The position numbers and the translations under genes are program-made. 48,503 nt of DNA from an uncultured Christensenella sp. (GTDB lineage: Bacteria > Bacillota > Clostridia > Christensenellales > UBA3700), in NCBI GenBank assembly GCA_949290515.1, contig CASERZ010000003.1:66961-115463 (forward strand), given 5' to 3'. The notes under the pieces are model-generated. The model saw only the letters and a program-made list of their open reading frames with translations, did no database searches and was not told the DNA's origin. Below are positions 15,168 through 23,665 of the stretch, piece by piece. The number at the start of each line of letters is the position of its first letter. Position 1 is the first letter of the stretch.

Positions 15168-16571
15168 TCAGACAAAGGGGTCGTCCTTGAAGTCGTCGTC
15201 CTGCTTTATTCCCGTATCGTCAGGCTTTGCGCTTTTGCTCTTGGAAAAGTCGTCGAATGCGTCGCTGAAAGGCTCGGGCGTTTCGTTTGTCGGCTCGTCC
15301 TCAGTTTGGGGAATATATTTGTCCTTATGCTTCTGTACGTACCTCTTTACCGTACCAGCTACGGCAAATATCGCAGCAATAAGCACTATCTTGAGTATGA
15401 TATTGAGAAGCGAATTCGTCCTCGCGCTCTGTGCCGTGAGATTCAGCCCCTCGTCGTCCGCTTTTGCAAGCGCGCTGCTGAGCACTTCGGAATTGCTCGG
15501 GTCAAGCACCGTAAGACAAGTGAGCATAACGCCGTTTGCCTCGTCCTTTATTCCTTGTTCGCCCTTGCGCTCCTTAAGTGTTGCAAAGGTATCGTCTTTG
15601 CTGTGATAAACGTTTGTCTTCCCCTTCATCTCAGTCATCATAGGATTGTCCTTGCACGACCAGTCGAGAGAAAGGAAGTTGGCTACGGGTATCTGCTTGT
15701 TTATAAGGTAATAGTGATTGCCCAGCATACCTGCGTGTACATAATTGAGTATAGCGTCGTTTGTAAGCACGTTGAAGGATATGCTCTTATCCTTGGGCAC
15801 TTGCGTAAGTCCGCTGCCCGCCTGCGTCATAAAGTTGCCGTAACTCGTCTCTTTCTCGGAAGTATAGAGATAGAGATTGCTTCCGCCGAACAACATAGAA
15901 AAGTTGATTGCAAGACGCAGATTGTCGAGGTCGGCGCGTTTTAGATTGTCGATATACTGTTTTGCTCCCATCCACGTGTAGCTGCCGCCAGTGAAAAACG
16001 CAAAGGTCAAATCGTAATCCGAAACTTTGTCTTTGAGAGTTTCGGCAAGCGTAAGCATAACCGCCACTGCGCCGCCGCTCTCGTAGCTGCCGTCTGCCTG
16101 CCATTCTTTTTCGCCGTCAGTCTCCGAATAGAGATTGTCATACTGGCACATCAGAAGTATCTCTCCCAGAGAACTCTCCGAAGAAGCCTTTTTCTCGAAT
16201 ATTACATTGTATGCGTATGCGTCGCTCACGCTCGAGCCGTCATAGCGCGTAAAGCCCAGCTTGAAGCCGTCAAGTCCTTTGATTCCCTCGTATTCGTACT
16301 CGCTAGTATAGCCTAGTCCGCTCATTACGGACGAGATGTATTCCGCGGCTTTGCGCTCTCCTTCCGTCGCCATCGTTCTGGCGGGATAATCGTTGGCGAG
16401 CGTCTGCATATATTCGTAAACTCTGCCGCCGTAATCTCCTTCTGCGGCATTTATCTCGAATTTTCTGTCGGGTGTCTGACAGCCTGACAACGAAAGCGTA
16501 ATAACCGATACCGTCATCAGCACGGCTATTATTGCAACAATTGTTCTCTTCTTAATTCCGTTGACCGTCAT
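15168..16571 (-). CDS. M28-like lipoprotein, predicted catalytically inactive
   Basis: The ATG at 16571 is chosen because GAGG lies five bases upstream; an in-frame TTG 15 bases earlier is poor. The 467-residue product has a signal with lipobox LSGC (Cys31), an M28 aminopeptidase fold (about 50-340), a transmembrane helix near 395-415 and an acidic cytoplasmic tail. Comparison with family motifs shows loss of metal ligands: the HxD motif is CQYD (His to Gln143), no Asp-Asn appears in the GSYESGG block, the Glu-Glu pair is replaced by GGS (195-197), and the INxD motif is INFS (Asp to Ser225). Only YHSKDD (His323) remains. It overlaps the stop-proximal end of no gene but abuts the membrane-protein gene upstream, forming an operon with holA and comEC. 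Probably a binding or scaffold protein. Confidence 0.8.
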   Translation of the reverse strand: MTVNGIKKRTIVAIIAVLMTVSVITLSLSGCQTPDRKFEINAAEGDYGGRVYEYMQTLANDYPARTMATEGERKAAEYISSVMSGLGYTSEYEYEGIKGLDGFKLGFTRYDGSSVSDAYAYNVIFEKKASSESSLGEILLMCQYDNLYSETDGEKEWQADGSYESGGAVAVMLTLAETLKDKVSDYDLTFAFFTGGSYTWMGAKQYIDNLKRADLDNLRLAINFSMLFGGSNLYLYTSEKETSYGNFMTQAGSGLTQVPKDKSISFNVLTNDAILNYVHAGMLGNHYYLINKQIPVANFLSLDWSCKDNPMMTEMKGKTNVYHSKDDTFATLKERKGEQGIKDEANGVMLTCLTVLDPSNSEVLSSALAKADDEGLNLTAQSARTNSLLNIILKIVLIAAIFAVAGTVKRYVQKHKDKYIPQTEDEPTNETPEPFSDAFDDFSKSKSAKPDDTGIKQDDDFKDDPFV

Positions 16572-16578
16572 ACGCACC

Positions 16579-17214
16579 TCACACAAACAACAGCAATGTT
16601 ATTGCCGGTATCATCATAATATGAAGTACGATAGGATAGTACTTTTTTTCCATCTTTCGCGTATAGCTGAAGAAGAATATCGCAAGCGCGGCTACCGCGG
16701 CAAAAAGATTGACGAGTATTTTGCCCACCGTATATGCAGTAGGATAGAAAGTAAACGCCAAATCCCCGAAACCTATCGCCAACGTCAGGAATATAAAACT
16801 GCAATCCAAACAAATTCTGAATTTTCTTATATCGAACTCTGCGCCCAATACCATAAACTGATTGAACATAAGATAAGCAAACAACTTGACGTACAGAATA
16901 TACAATCCGAAATAAAGCAAAGTCATCACTATCGGCACGATTACTTTATAACTCGTCAGAAGCATTCCGTCGTCGAGTATGCTGAGCGCGTCAAGCATAT
17001 TTGCTCCGCCCGTAAGAGAAGAAAAATAGTCTGACGTACCCGAACTTATCTTGTAAAGAAACAGCGAATTGAAAGAGAATATATCCGTGAAAATCACAGA
17101 GAAAAATATTCCTCCCAAAAGCAAGATTTTAAGTATTACCGTCACGGCGTCGTTTTTGAGCTTAGGCGTCTTCGGACGGATATAATATACGTTAGGATTC
17201 TGATTATACTGCAT
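16579..17214 (-). CDS. Membrane protein of the comEC-holA operon, unknown
   Basis: The 211-residue protein has a Pro/Asn/Tyr-rich N-terminus followed by about six hydrophobic segments (near 25-45, 88-108, 110-130, 133-150, 160-180 and 190-211). The start overlaps the 3' end of holA by 11 bases, and its stop lies 7 bases before the start of the M28-like gene, so it is translationally embedded in the operon. I see no known transporter or enzyme motif. The tight linkage to the inactive M28-like lipoprotein suggests the two proteins act together at the membrane (inference). Confidence 0.65.
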   Translation of the reverse strand: MQYNQNPNVYYIRPKTPKLKNDAVTVILKILLLGGIFFSVIFTDIFSFNSLFLYKISSGTSDYFSSLTGGANMLDALSILDDGMLLTSYKVIVPIVMTLLYFGLYILYVKLFAYLMFNQFMVLGAEFDIRKFRICLDCSFIFLTLAIGFGDLAFTFYPTAYTVGKILVNLFAAVAALAIFFFSYTRKMEKKYYPIVLHIMMIPAITLLLFV

Positions 17215-18199
17215 TTGTCTTTCCCATTAAATATACTATCGCGCTGTCGAGTGCGTTATCGGGTGAGATTTTGCCGCTCTTGAATTCGTACTCCAAGGCA
17301 TAAAGATAGTATAAAGCGTTTTTTATTTTGTAGAGATACCCCGGCACTTTACGTTTGGTTTCCTCTATTCTCTTTCTTATGGAATACACCGCACCGCTCT
17401 TTAAATTGAGCGTTTTGAGATACAATTCGTCGTCTTTTCCGTTGGTCATCAGGGCAAATATGTTTTTGTAACTCGACGTAATAAGCGCAAGCAAGCCCGC
17501 AGGTTTTTCGCCCTTTGCGCGCATAACGCCTATTATGTCCATCGCTCTGTCGTAATCTCTCTCCTGCAAAGCAGAGATAAATTCGTATACCTTTGTTTCG
17601 GCATCGGACGGCACTATCTCTTCGACGGTATGCCTGTCAGCCTTTATTTCCTGACCGCAGTAAAGTATTATTTTGTCGACTTCCGAATTCATCCTAGCAA
17701 AATCCCTGTTGCAGGCATTTGCTATCGCGGAAGCCGCGGTATTGTCAAACTCCACCTTGTAGAATTTGAGAAGGGTCTGTATATAGCTTACGCAGGACGG
17801 CAGGTCCATAGTATTGCAATCCACTATTACGCTGTAAGATTCGAGTACTTTTGCTATCGAAGGACTGTTGACGAGTATGAGTACGTTTTGCTTATCGTCC
17901 TCTCTTACGTAATCGAGCAGTTTTTCGCAATCGTCAACCGACAGCTTTGCCGTCATATCGCGTACCGTAACAAACCTTCTGCCTCCGAACATACTTCCGT
18001 ATGCAAGCGCATTGATTATATCGTCGACAGACGCCTCGTTCCCCTCGAACGTCTCGAGAGAAAAATCTCTCTCCTCCTCGGGTACAAGCTCGTAAAACTT
18101 GGAAAGCGCATACGTTATAAGCCCGTCGTCGTTGCCGATGAGCGAATATACGTCTGCTATGTTTTCCTTGAACGAACGTTTTAGCTGAAGTGCCTGCAT
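17204..18199 (-). CDS. holA: DNA polymerase III subunit delta
   Basis: The 331-residue protein has the layout of the clamp-loader delta subunit, which opens the beta sliding clamp during replication. An N-terminal domain includes YSLIGNDDGLITYALSKFY and MFGGRRFVTVRD, followed by a RecA-like middle region (DKQNVLILVNSPS) and the C-terminal collar domain (LQERDYDRAMDIIGVMRAKGEKPAGLLALITSSY split by helices). The gene begins one base after the comEC stop, an arrangement typical of Bacillota. Identification rests on family pattern and synteny. Confidence 0.9.
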   Translation of the reverse strand: MQALQLKRSFKENIADVYSLIGNDDGLITYALSKFYELVPEEERDFSLETFEGNEASVDDIINALAYGSMFGGRRFVTVRDMTAKLSVDDCEKLLDYVREDDKQNVLILVNSPSIAKVLESYSVIVDCNTMDLPSCVSYIQTLLKFYKVEFDNTAASAIANACNRDFARMNSEVDKIILYCGQEIKADRHTVEEIVPSDAETKVYEFISALQERDYDRAMDIIGVMRAKGEKPAGLLALITSSYKNIFALMTNGKDDELYLKTLNLKSGAVYSIRKRIEETKRKVPGYLYKIKNALYYLYALEYEFKSGKISPDNALDSAIVYLMGKTNAV

Positions 18200-18200
18200 A

Positions 18201-20348
18201 CTAACTCCGAAAAGCGTTTGTATTTATTTTATCATCTTTTATTACGATTGTAAACGCAGACGGCATATAATTTTTCAGCGAATTTACATAGCCGGCCTCG
18301 CAAACCGCGTATCTTCCTTCGTCAAGCACGCCCACGCTTTCGTAACACACGATTATGTCGTATATATCGTCCGCCTTGTTCAAAGAGTATCCGTCGGCAA
18401 GAACTTTAATATTAGTACCGTCTACGATTATATTCAAAAGACCGTAGGAATAATATCCTATCATAAAGTCATCTCCCGTAACTATCGTGCCGACATCGTA
18501 ACCCGAATACAAATAATCCTTATCCGAAAAAGAATACAGCCGAGAACAGTTTGAGTAAAACATCAAATCGCGTATGTCGTCTTCGTCGCAACTTCCCACA
18601 ACGAAAACGCCGTCAATGCTATTGACGTGCTTTTCGCGTATAACGTCTCTCAGCTTTTGCCCCGACGTATAATCGGGCTCGCCGTTGACTATGAGGTAAG
18701 TTCCGCGCGAGTAATCGTCAAGCAACATCATCTGACAGCCCGACGCGTCGGTGAAGAAGTGAAGCGTAGTCTGATTTTCGAATTGAATATTCAAATTGAA
18801 CAACAACCCCGTACAAAACACCGCACCCGTTATGCAGGCAGTTATTTTCTTGGCTTTGTCGGGGATAATTATAAATTTCGAAACGGCAAGTATGAATATA
18901 AAATTAAGAACTATAAACGCCCTGTTGAGATTGAAGTTCACCATAAGAAAATTCACTTCGCTCAACTTCTCTATAACATATATCATCAGCGTAAAAGGCG
19001 CGCCGACCAATGTAAGCAGCACTCCCGAAAAACTCGCAAACGCTGCAATAAAAACAATTGCCAAATAAAAGGGGAAAAGCAATCCTATCAGAGGAATTAT
19101 CAATAAATTTGCGATTATGAAAATAAGCGACTGACCGCCGAAATAAACGAGCATTATCGGCATCAATGCGATGTTTGCAGATATGCTTGCCGCCAACGCG
19201 CCTGCAAGTGCCGAGGGAATCTTGATTTTCATAAGCCCTTTCTGAACGGGACGGGCGAGAGTAATCAATCCGAATACTGCCGAAAAGCTCATCAAAAAGC
19301 CCAAATCGAAAAGATAAAAAGGATTGACGATAAGCAATATACAACCCGCTGCCGCAAAATTAGTCATAGCGTCGCTTCTTCTCATAAATATCTTTGCCGC
19401 GAGCGCAACCAAAACCATTACCGTAGCACGCACCGTAGAGGGAGAAAATTCGCACAACGCGCAAAAGGGCAGCAATATCACGGCAACCGTACAAAATCTG
19501 GCTATGCTGTTGCGAATCCTGAGCCTTTTCAAAACCGCTATAACCGCTCCCGCAATTATACCTACGTGCAAGCCCGACACCGCAAACACGTGCGCCGTGC
19601 CCGTGTAAGAAAATGCGTCCTTTATCTCGCTATCAAGTCCCGATTTGTCCCCGAAAGTCATTGCGTAAAGAAAACCCGCCGTACTTTCTTTTGTATTAGA
19701 ATACAGCGCGGATTTTATTCTCAACTTTATTTTATCTGCTAAGGTAGCGTCGTTATAAAGAACCTGCGGCTTGTAGGCTTCGTCTGTAAAAGCTTGCACA
19801 TACACGTGGTAATATATTCCGTCTGTGTAATCTGCCACGGAATAACTGTCCTCGGTATCGAATATCAAAGGCGTTACGTCTCCTCTGAATTTGATTACGT
19901 CTCCTATCCTGAATCCCGCTATCTCGCTGCCGTCGTTGAATACTGCCCGCGCCTTGCCTTTGTATTTTATCCCGCCTATCTCTATGTCTTCTATGTATAT
20001 CTCTACTTGCCCGCCGTCCGCTTCTATCTCCCCGTCGGGACTGCTTTCGCTCAATACGTCTATACGTGCGGTTATCAGCGCATTGTTCATATAAATTTCG
20101 TTACGCTCTGCCCAATCGAAACTCAAAGAAGTTATCCCCATCGCAAAACAAAAAGCAAGAAGCATTGCTATAAGTTTGCCTCTTGCTCTCTTCATCTGCT
20201 TAACGCATATCGCGCATACCAAAAGTATTACCGCACCCGCTACGCACGCAATAACAAGCGAACCGTCAAGGTACGTTACCGCACATATGCCTAAGATAAT
20301 ACCCAGCAAAATCAAGGGTATTACCCTGAAATTGAAAACTCTCTTCAT
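18201..20348 (-). CDS. comEC: ComEC/Rec2-family DNA-uptake channel with degenerate C-terminal domain
   Basis: The 715-residue protein has three N-terminal hydrophobic segments, a DUF4131 OB-like domain (about 85-190), and a central competence domain with the signature TGTAHVFAVSGLHVGI (249-264) and many TM helices to about residue 510. ComEC translocates single-stranded DNA across the membrane during transformation. The C-terminal region (about 525-715) aligns in position with the metallo-beta-lactamase domain, but the HxHxDH motif is absent: the expected THxDxDH place reads FVVGSCDEDDIRDL. A nuclease role for that domain is therefore unlikely. Downstream is holA. Family assignment is firm; whether the cell is competent is unknown. 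Confidence 0.9.
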   Translation of the reverse strand: MKRVFNFRVIPLILLGIILGICAVTYLDGSLVIACVAGAVILLVCAICVKQMKRARGKLIAMLLAFCFAMGITSLSFDWAERNEIYMNNALITARIDVLSESSPDGEIEADGGQVEIYIEDIEIGGIKYKGKARAVFNDGSEIAGFRIGDVIKFRGDVTPLIFDTEDSYSVADYTDGIYYHVYVQAFTDEAYKPQVLYNDATLADKIKLRIKSALYSNTKESTAGFLYAMTFGDKSGLDSEIKDAFSYTGTAHVFAVSGLHVGIIAGAVIAVLKRLRIRNSIARFCTVAVILLPFCALCEFSPSTVRATVMVLVALAAKIFMRRSDAMTNFAAAGCILLIVNPFYLFDLGFLMSFSAVFGLITLARPVQKGLMKIKIPSALAGALAASISANIALMPIMLVYFGGQSLIFIIANLLIIPLIGLLFPFYLAIVFIAAFASFSGVLLTLVGAPFTLMIYVIEKLSEVNFLMVNFNLNRAFIVLNFIFILAVSKFIIIPDKAKKITACITGAVFCTGLLFNLNIQFENQTTLHFFTDASGCQMMLLDDYSRGTYLIVNGEPDYTSGQKLRDVIREKHVNSIDGVFVVGSCDEDDIRDLMFYSNCSRLYSFSDKDYLYSGYDVGTIVTGDDFMIGYYSYGLLNIIVDGTNIKVLADGYSLNKADDIYDIIVCYESVGVLDEGRYAVCEAGYVNSLKNYMPSAFTIVIKDDKINTNAFRS

Positions 20349-20476
20349 TCTTCTTTAGTATGCGTGTAAAAATGCTCCTCAAAACAGTCCCGCGTACCCC
20401 TCACGCAGAACTCAGCCCGCTAACATATACGGTCAGACCGCATCTCTCCCCTTATATTTACTTTTGAATCAGTTTA

Positions 20477-21010
20477 TCAGTCCTTTAAAAATACTTCTTC
20501 GTACAATTCTATGGCTTTGACTATAGACTCTACTGCAGAATCCCTTCCGGTCAACTCAAGCACCTCCATCTTCTTGCCCTCGAGTTGCTTGTATACGCCG
20601 AAAAAGTGCTTTATCTCCTCGATAATGTGCGGAGGTAATTCGCTTACGTCTTTATAACAATTCCAGTTAGGGTCCCTGTAAGGCACTGCAAGTATCTTTA
20701 TATCTTCACGCCCCTCGTCTATCATTGATATCTGCCCTATCGGATAGCACCTGACAAGCGCAAGCGGCGCAATCTCTTCGCTGCACATAACCAATACGTC
20801 CAACGGGTCACCGTCATCAGCATATGTACGCGGTATAAATCCGTAATTCGCCGGGTAGTGCGTAGCCGTATACAGTATTCTGTCAAGTATAAGCATACCC
20901 GTCTGCTTGTCTACCTCGTATTTGTTTTTACAGCCCTTGGGTATCTCTATGCAACTGATAAAGTCCTCAGGCTTAATCCTGTCTTTACTCAAATCGTGCC
21001 AAACGTTCAT
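20477..21010 (-). CDS. ppa: Family I inorganic pyrophosphatase
   Basis: The ATG at 21010 is preceded by AAAAGGGG; an in-frame TTG 24 bases upstream is rejected. The 177-residue enzyme hydrolyses pyrophosphate to two phosphates in the cytoplasm, pulling biosynthetic reactions forward. The signature YADDGDPLDVLV (with Asp65, Asp66, Asp68 and Asp71 binding metals), an upstream EIPKGCKNKYEVDK motif and a downstream DIKILAVPYRDPNW block are intact. Length is normal for family I. It is a single gene divergent from tRNA-Leu. Confidence 0.96.
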   Translation of the reverse strand: MNVWHDLSKDRIKPEDFISCIEIPKGCKNKYEVDKQTGMLILDRILYTATHYPANYGFIPRTYADDGDPLDVLVMCSEEIAPLALVRCYPIGQISMIDEGREDIKILAVPYRDPNWNCYKDVSELPPHIIEEIKHFFGVYKQLEGKKMEVLELTGRDSAVESIVKAIELYEEVFLKD

Positions 21011-21137
21011 AATTACCCCTTTTCTATCCAGCAAAATTCCTCATAAAGGATACTAATATTGTACTACAACGAGCGCGATAAATCTATAATTTTTCCAAAA
21101 TTTTTGATTATTTTTGTTTAATTACATAAAAAATCAA

Positions 21138-21169
21138 TTGCAAATAGCAAAATTGTATGCTAATATAAT
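21138..21169 (+). promoter_or_regulatory. tRNA-Leu promoter
   Basis: TTGCAA (21138-21143) precedes overlapping -10 candidates TAATAT (21161-21166, 17-bp spacing) and TATAAT (21164-21169, 20-bp spacing), about 25 bp before the tRNA. Confidence 0.5.
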
Positions 21170-21191
21170 AAAGCAAAAGCGCAATCCCTAC

Positions 21192-21278
21192 GCCGAAGTG
21201 GTGGAATTGGCAGACGCGCCGGACTCAAAATCCGGTGATGGCGACATCGTGCGGGTTCAAGTCCCGCCTTCGGCACCA
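21192..21278 (+). tRNA. tRNA-Leu (CAA anticodon)
   Basis: The 87-nt gene folds into a long-variable-arm tRNA. Acceptor GCCGAAG pairs with CTTCGGC. The anticodon stem CCGGA/TCCGG encloses loop CTCAAAA, giving anticodon CAA. The T arm contains GCGGGTTCAAGTCCCGC. The 3' CCA is encoded. Type II length and discriminator A fit leucine. Confidence 0.97.
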
Positions 21279-21279
21279 G
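21270..21279. other. Possible left attachment core in tRNA-Leu 3' end
   Basis: TCGGCACCAG here is repeated at 34532-34541, at the far end of the mobile island. tRNA 3' ends are classic integrase targets. The 10-bp identity is short, so this is tentative. Confidence 0.35.
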
Positions 21280-21284
21280 ACCAG

Positions 21285-21329
21285 AATAATACGAACCAAG
21301 AAGACGATTCGAGGTTCGTATTATTTTTT
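21285..21329 (+). terminator. tRNA-Leu terminator
   Basis: A 13-bp perfect stem AATAATACGAACC/GGTTCGTATTATT is followed by TTTT. Confidence 0.92.
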
Positions 21330-21660
21330 GCAAGAGATTACTTCGGGGCCATTGTCCGCTTGGATTAGCACCTTTGAATTTGCGCTTTTTCGGCAGGCTT
21401 AGCTTAGCATAGTTCCTCGCGGACGTCAACGGCCGCAAAATCGTCGCTTAAAACACCAATAGAAAGGCTTTGAGAGCCGAGTAAGGAAAAACCTTGCTCG
21501 GCTCTTTTGCTGTATGTGAGGCTGTTTACGCGCCTGTAACGCAACGATTTTGGCTTTGTCCCGTTGACTTCCGCAGGCTTGCTATTCAGAGTACCGATAT
21601 TCACTGTCCTATGCACCTCCGCCTGTTGCCCGAAAAAGGCAAAAACAAATTCAAGAGGTG
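21330..21660. other. Non-coding stretch at left end of island
   Basis: No supported gene in about 330 bp between the tRNA terminator and the sigma-like gene. It contains one strong terminator (21472-21508) not preceded by a recognisable gene, which suggests that a gene has been lost here, or that a small RNA ends here. Confidence 0.45.
21472..21508 (+). terminator. Orphan intrinsic terminator
   Basis: A stem of about 14 bp with one G-U pair (AGAGCCGAGTAAGG with CCTTGCTCGGCTCT), loop AAAAA, T-run TTTT. Confidence 0.8.
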
Positions 21661-21667
21661 AAACAAA

Positions 21668-22339
21668 ATGGAAATGTTGGTAACCAAGTTCTCAAAAGGA
21701 AAGTATCGTAACGAAAATGATTTGTTCGCTGAACCTATCTCTGCCGATAACGTCAAACTTATGGGCGAGATGATTGCATTGCAGGCATTGCGTACCGTCA
21801 AAAGGTTCGATATGAAAGTCGCAGACAGGCTGTATATCGGACTCCTCAAAGACTTGCACCATATGAGTGAGATAGACTATACCGTATCGGACGGCTACGA
21901 TGTTGCCCAGACCGCTATCTGCTTTCTCTATCAATTCGTCGGCAGAAAGGTATCCGAAATCTACGGCAAAGACCGCAAAGGAAAAGAGATTAGCATAAAA
22001 CTTGCCTGCTATCGTGAAGTAGACCACTTCATTAATCTTCTTCGCAACAGACCAGACAGAAGAGGGACTATTGTCGAATCCATAGACTTCACGGACTATA
22101 AGGCTCTGCCCATGGATCCCGTAAACTGCTTTGAACAGGAACAGACGGATTACACGAAATACGATGAACTCGTAGGCGCGTTGCAGTTGTCCGCCTTGGA
22201 ACTCGCCATCCTGAATTGTTATATGAACGGTATGAGACAAGCCGAAGTATGCGCTGAACTCGGCATCGGCAGAGGCACGATAAACCACCGCAAAGCAAGC
22301 ATTAGACGAAGATACTTTACTTGCTTTGGAACGCCTTAA
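21668..22339 (+). CDS. Sigma-70-like / HTH regulatory protein of a mobile element
   Basis: The 223-residue protein is mostly helical. Residues about 165-215 form a sigma region-4-like helix-turn-helix (ALELAILNCYMNGMRQAEVC followed by LGIGRGTINHRKASI). The preceding part carries a short FEQEQTDYTKYDEL acidic segment and a middle region without a convincing region-2 promoter-melting motif, so it may be an activator rather than a true sigma factor. Proteins of this size and shape are frequent on clostridial integrative elements. The ribosome site is AAGAGGTG. A 14-bp perfect palindrome (TGTTACATGTAACA, 22342-22355) and a terminator follow immediately. Confidence 0.65.
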   Translation: MEMLVTKFSKGKYRNENDLFAEPISADNVKLMGEMIALQALRTVKRFDMKVADRLYIGLLKDLHHMSEIDYTVSDGYDVAQTAICFLYQFVGRKVSEIYGKDRKGKEISIKLACYREVDHFINLLRNRPDRRGTIVESIDFTDYKALPMDPVNCFEQEQTDYTKYDELVGALQLSALELAILNCYMNGMRQAEVCAELGIGRGTINHRKASIRRRYFTCFGTP

Positions 22340-22341
22340 TA

Positions 22342-22355
22342 TGTTACATGTAACA
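22342..22355. repeat. 14-bp perfect palindrome
   Basis: TGTTACATGTAACA begins 3 bp after the sigma-like gene stop codon (TAA, 22337-22339). It may be a protein-binding site; no function is proven. Confidence 0.5.
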
Positions 22356-22361
22356 GTGGTA

Positions 22362-22399
22362 AAAAAGATTAGGAGCAAAATATTGCCCCTAATCTTTTT
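22362..22399. terminator. Bidirectional terminator between sigma-like gene and 57-aa ORF
   Basis: A 12-bp perfect stem AAAAAGATTAGG/CCTAATCTTTTT with 14-base loop. The bottom-strand stem overlaps the last codons and stop of the small ORF at 22389. Confidence 0.88.
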
Positions 22400-22562
22400 C
22401 CTTTGAAGATATTACAAAAGTAGGAATCCTTTTTTGAGTCGTGGACGAGCATGTGTATTCGCCTTTTTTGCGACCAAAATTCCAACAACTGACAAACATA
22501 TTTTCTTTAGTTTCGATTTCAACAACAATCACATCTTTTTTTGCATTACTTTTTTTATCCAT
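22389..22562 (-). CDS. Small 57-residue protein downstream of the SDH protease, unknown
   Basis: This short ORF begins 13 bases after the protease stop codon and ends inside the shared terminator stem, so the two genes form a bicistronic unit. The product starts MDKKSNAKKDVIVVEIETKE, contains two cysteines in SCWNFG and EYTCSS contexts, and ends ISSKEKD. GAGGTG occurs upstream but 14 bases from the ATG, which is rather far; translational coupling to the protease is likely. Codon use is AT-rich like the protease and unlike the neighbouring restriction genes. No family recognised; it could be a substrate, inhibitor or adaptor of the protease (inference only). Confidence 0.6.
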   Translation of the reverse strand: MDKKSNAKKDVIVVEIETKENMFVSCWNFGRKKGEYTCSSTTQKRIPTFVISSKEKD

Positions 22563-22575
22563 AACTTATTCTATT

Positions 22576-23490
22576 TCACCTCGCTTGAGTAGTGATATAT
22601 CGTGCTCCCAATTGATTCTCGATTATCTTCGAAACCATTGTTCCATCGATTGTTATTATGGTAGCATGATGAACACTTAATACAAGCTCTTGAAGGTCCT
22701 GATCATCTTCAAGTGCGATTATTTTGAGCCCCATTTTATCACAATCCAAAGCACTAAAATGTCTTGAATGAGATTTGTTATTACTGTTCAACTTTTTAAG
22801 AATCTTTGTGACAATTTTATTGGCTTTATCTTTTGATTCATTAGCAAACATATTATTGCGCAACCATTCTCCAGTTAAACTACTCGATAATTGTATGGCA
22901 TCTATTACAGAATAATAAAATGCTGGAGGGTATTTAGCTAACTGAATTTTCCAATATTCCTTTGATTTAGGATCCTCTTCTAAATTCTGTTTAGCATCAT
23001 TAAATTCTTGCCTTATATTATATGCGGGAACCCCACCATATTGTGGATCAATAGGGCCAAGGCAGGAATGGGTACCCATGATAATTTCTTTTGCAGAACA
23101 AGCCAGCATTGTTCCTGCGGACATTGCCATTTGTGGTACAATAACTCTTATATCATTGTTGAATTTTGTGCGTAGATATTTGACAATGCCTTCTGTTGCT
23201 GTCGGATTTCCTCCCGGTGTATGCAGAATTAAATCAAGGCCTTTTGTACAATCTAAGCCTTTAAGAGCATTCATAAAGCCAGTTATATCACTATCATTGA
23301 TATCAATATTTTGATCTCGATTTTGTTTCAGCCATCCTGAATAATATGAAATAACGTTCCTTCCAGTTTTTTCGCTTAGTAGTCGAATATACTTACAGCG
23401 CAAGTCATCAAAGGATAAGGCTGGGATTTCCTTCCCCATAGCATCTTTATGTGGTTGCAATTCAATGAGCAGTTCTCCCCAACTTGGCAT
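22576..23490 (-). CDS. SDH_sah-type serine protease (ClpP/crotonase fold)
   Basis: The ATG at 23490 has AGGAGG seven bases upstream; an in-frame start 54 bases earlier codes for a spurious hydrophobic leader and is rejected. The 304-residue protein matches the serine dehydrogenase proteinase family: LDLILHTPGGNPTATEGIVK supplies the oxyanion-type loop, and VPQMAMSAGTMLACSAKEI carries the probable catalytic Ser in MSAGT, followed by LGPIDPQYGG. Family members are ClpP-like peptidases, some membrane linked and many on mobile elements or in defence regions; targets are unknown. The gene is AT-rich against GC-rich neighbours, a sign of separate transfer. It is followed by a 57-residue ORF. Confidence 0.85.
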   Translation of the reverse strand: MPSWGELLIELQPHKDAMGKEIPALSFDDLRCKYIRLLSEKTGRNVISYYSGWLKQNRDQNIDINDSDITGFMNALKGLDCTKGLDLILHTPGGNPTATEGIVKYLRTKFNNDIRVIVPQMAMSAGTMLACSAKEIIMGTHSCLGPIDPQYGGVPAYNIRQEFNDAKQNLEEDPKSKEYWKIQLAKYPPAFYYSVIDAIQLSSSLTGEWLRNNMFANESKDKANKIVTKILKKLNSNNKSHSRHFSALDCDKMGLKIIALEDDQDLQELVLSVHHATIITIDGTMVSKIIENQLGARYITTQAR

Positions 23491-23618
23491 AAGATTTCCT
23501 CCTACATTTTTTATAATTATAACACATAATATTGAAATAAGCAAATCAATCTGCCAATTTAGTAATCTCTATGATTTATGAGGATAGATTCTTTAAATAT
23601 CAAATAAGATAAAAGTAG

Positions 23619-23644
23619 AAGCCGTAGTCAAACGATTACGGCTT
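23619..23644 (-). terminator. Hairpin after the restriction operon
   Basis: AAGCCGTA/TACGGCTT stem with a 10-base loop, 22 bp past the restriction gene stop. The T-run on the bottom strand is delayed (CTACTTTT), so efficiency is uncertain. Confidence 0.5.
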
Positions 23645-23665
23645 TTGTCTTGCGGTGTGCAGTTG

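Noticed and set aside
15187..16104. Second-strand and other-frame ORFs across the M28-like gene
   Set aside because: No conserved domains; explained by the third-position bias of the true gene.
21114..21368. ORF spanning the tRNA-Leu gene
   Set aside because: The reading frame is produced by the tRNA itself and its terminator.
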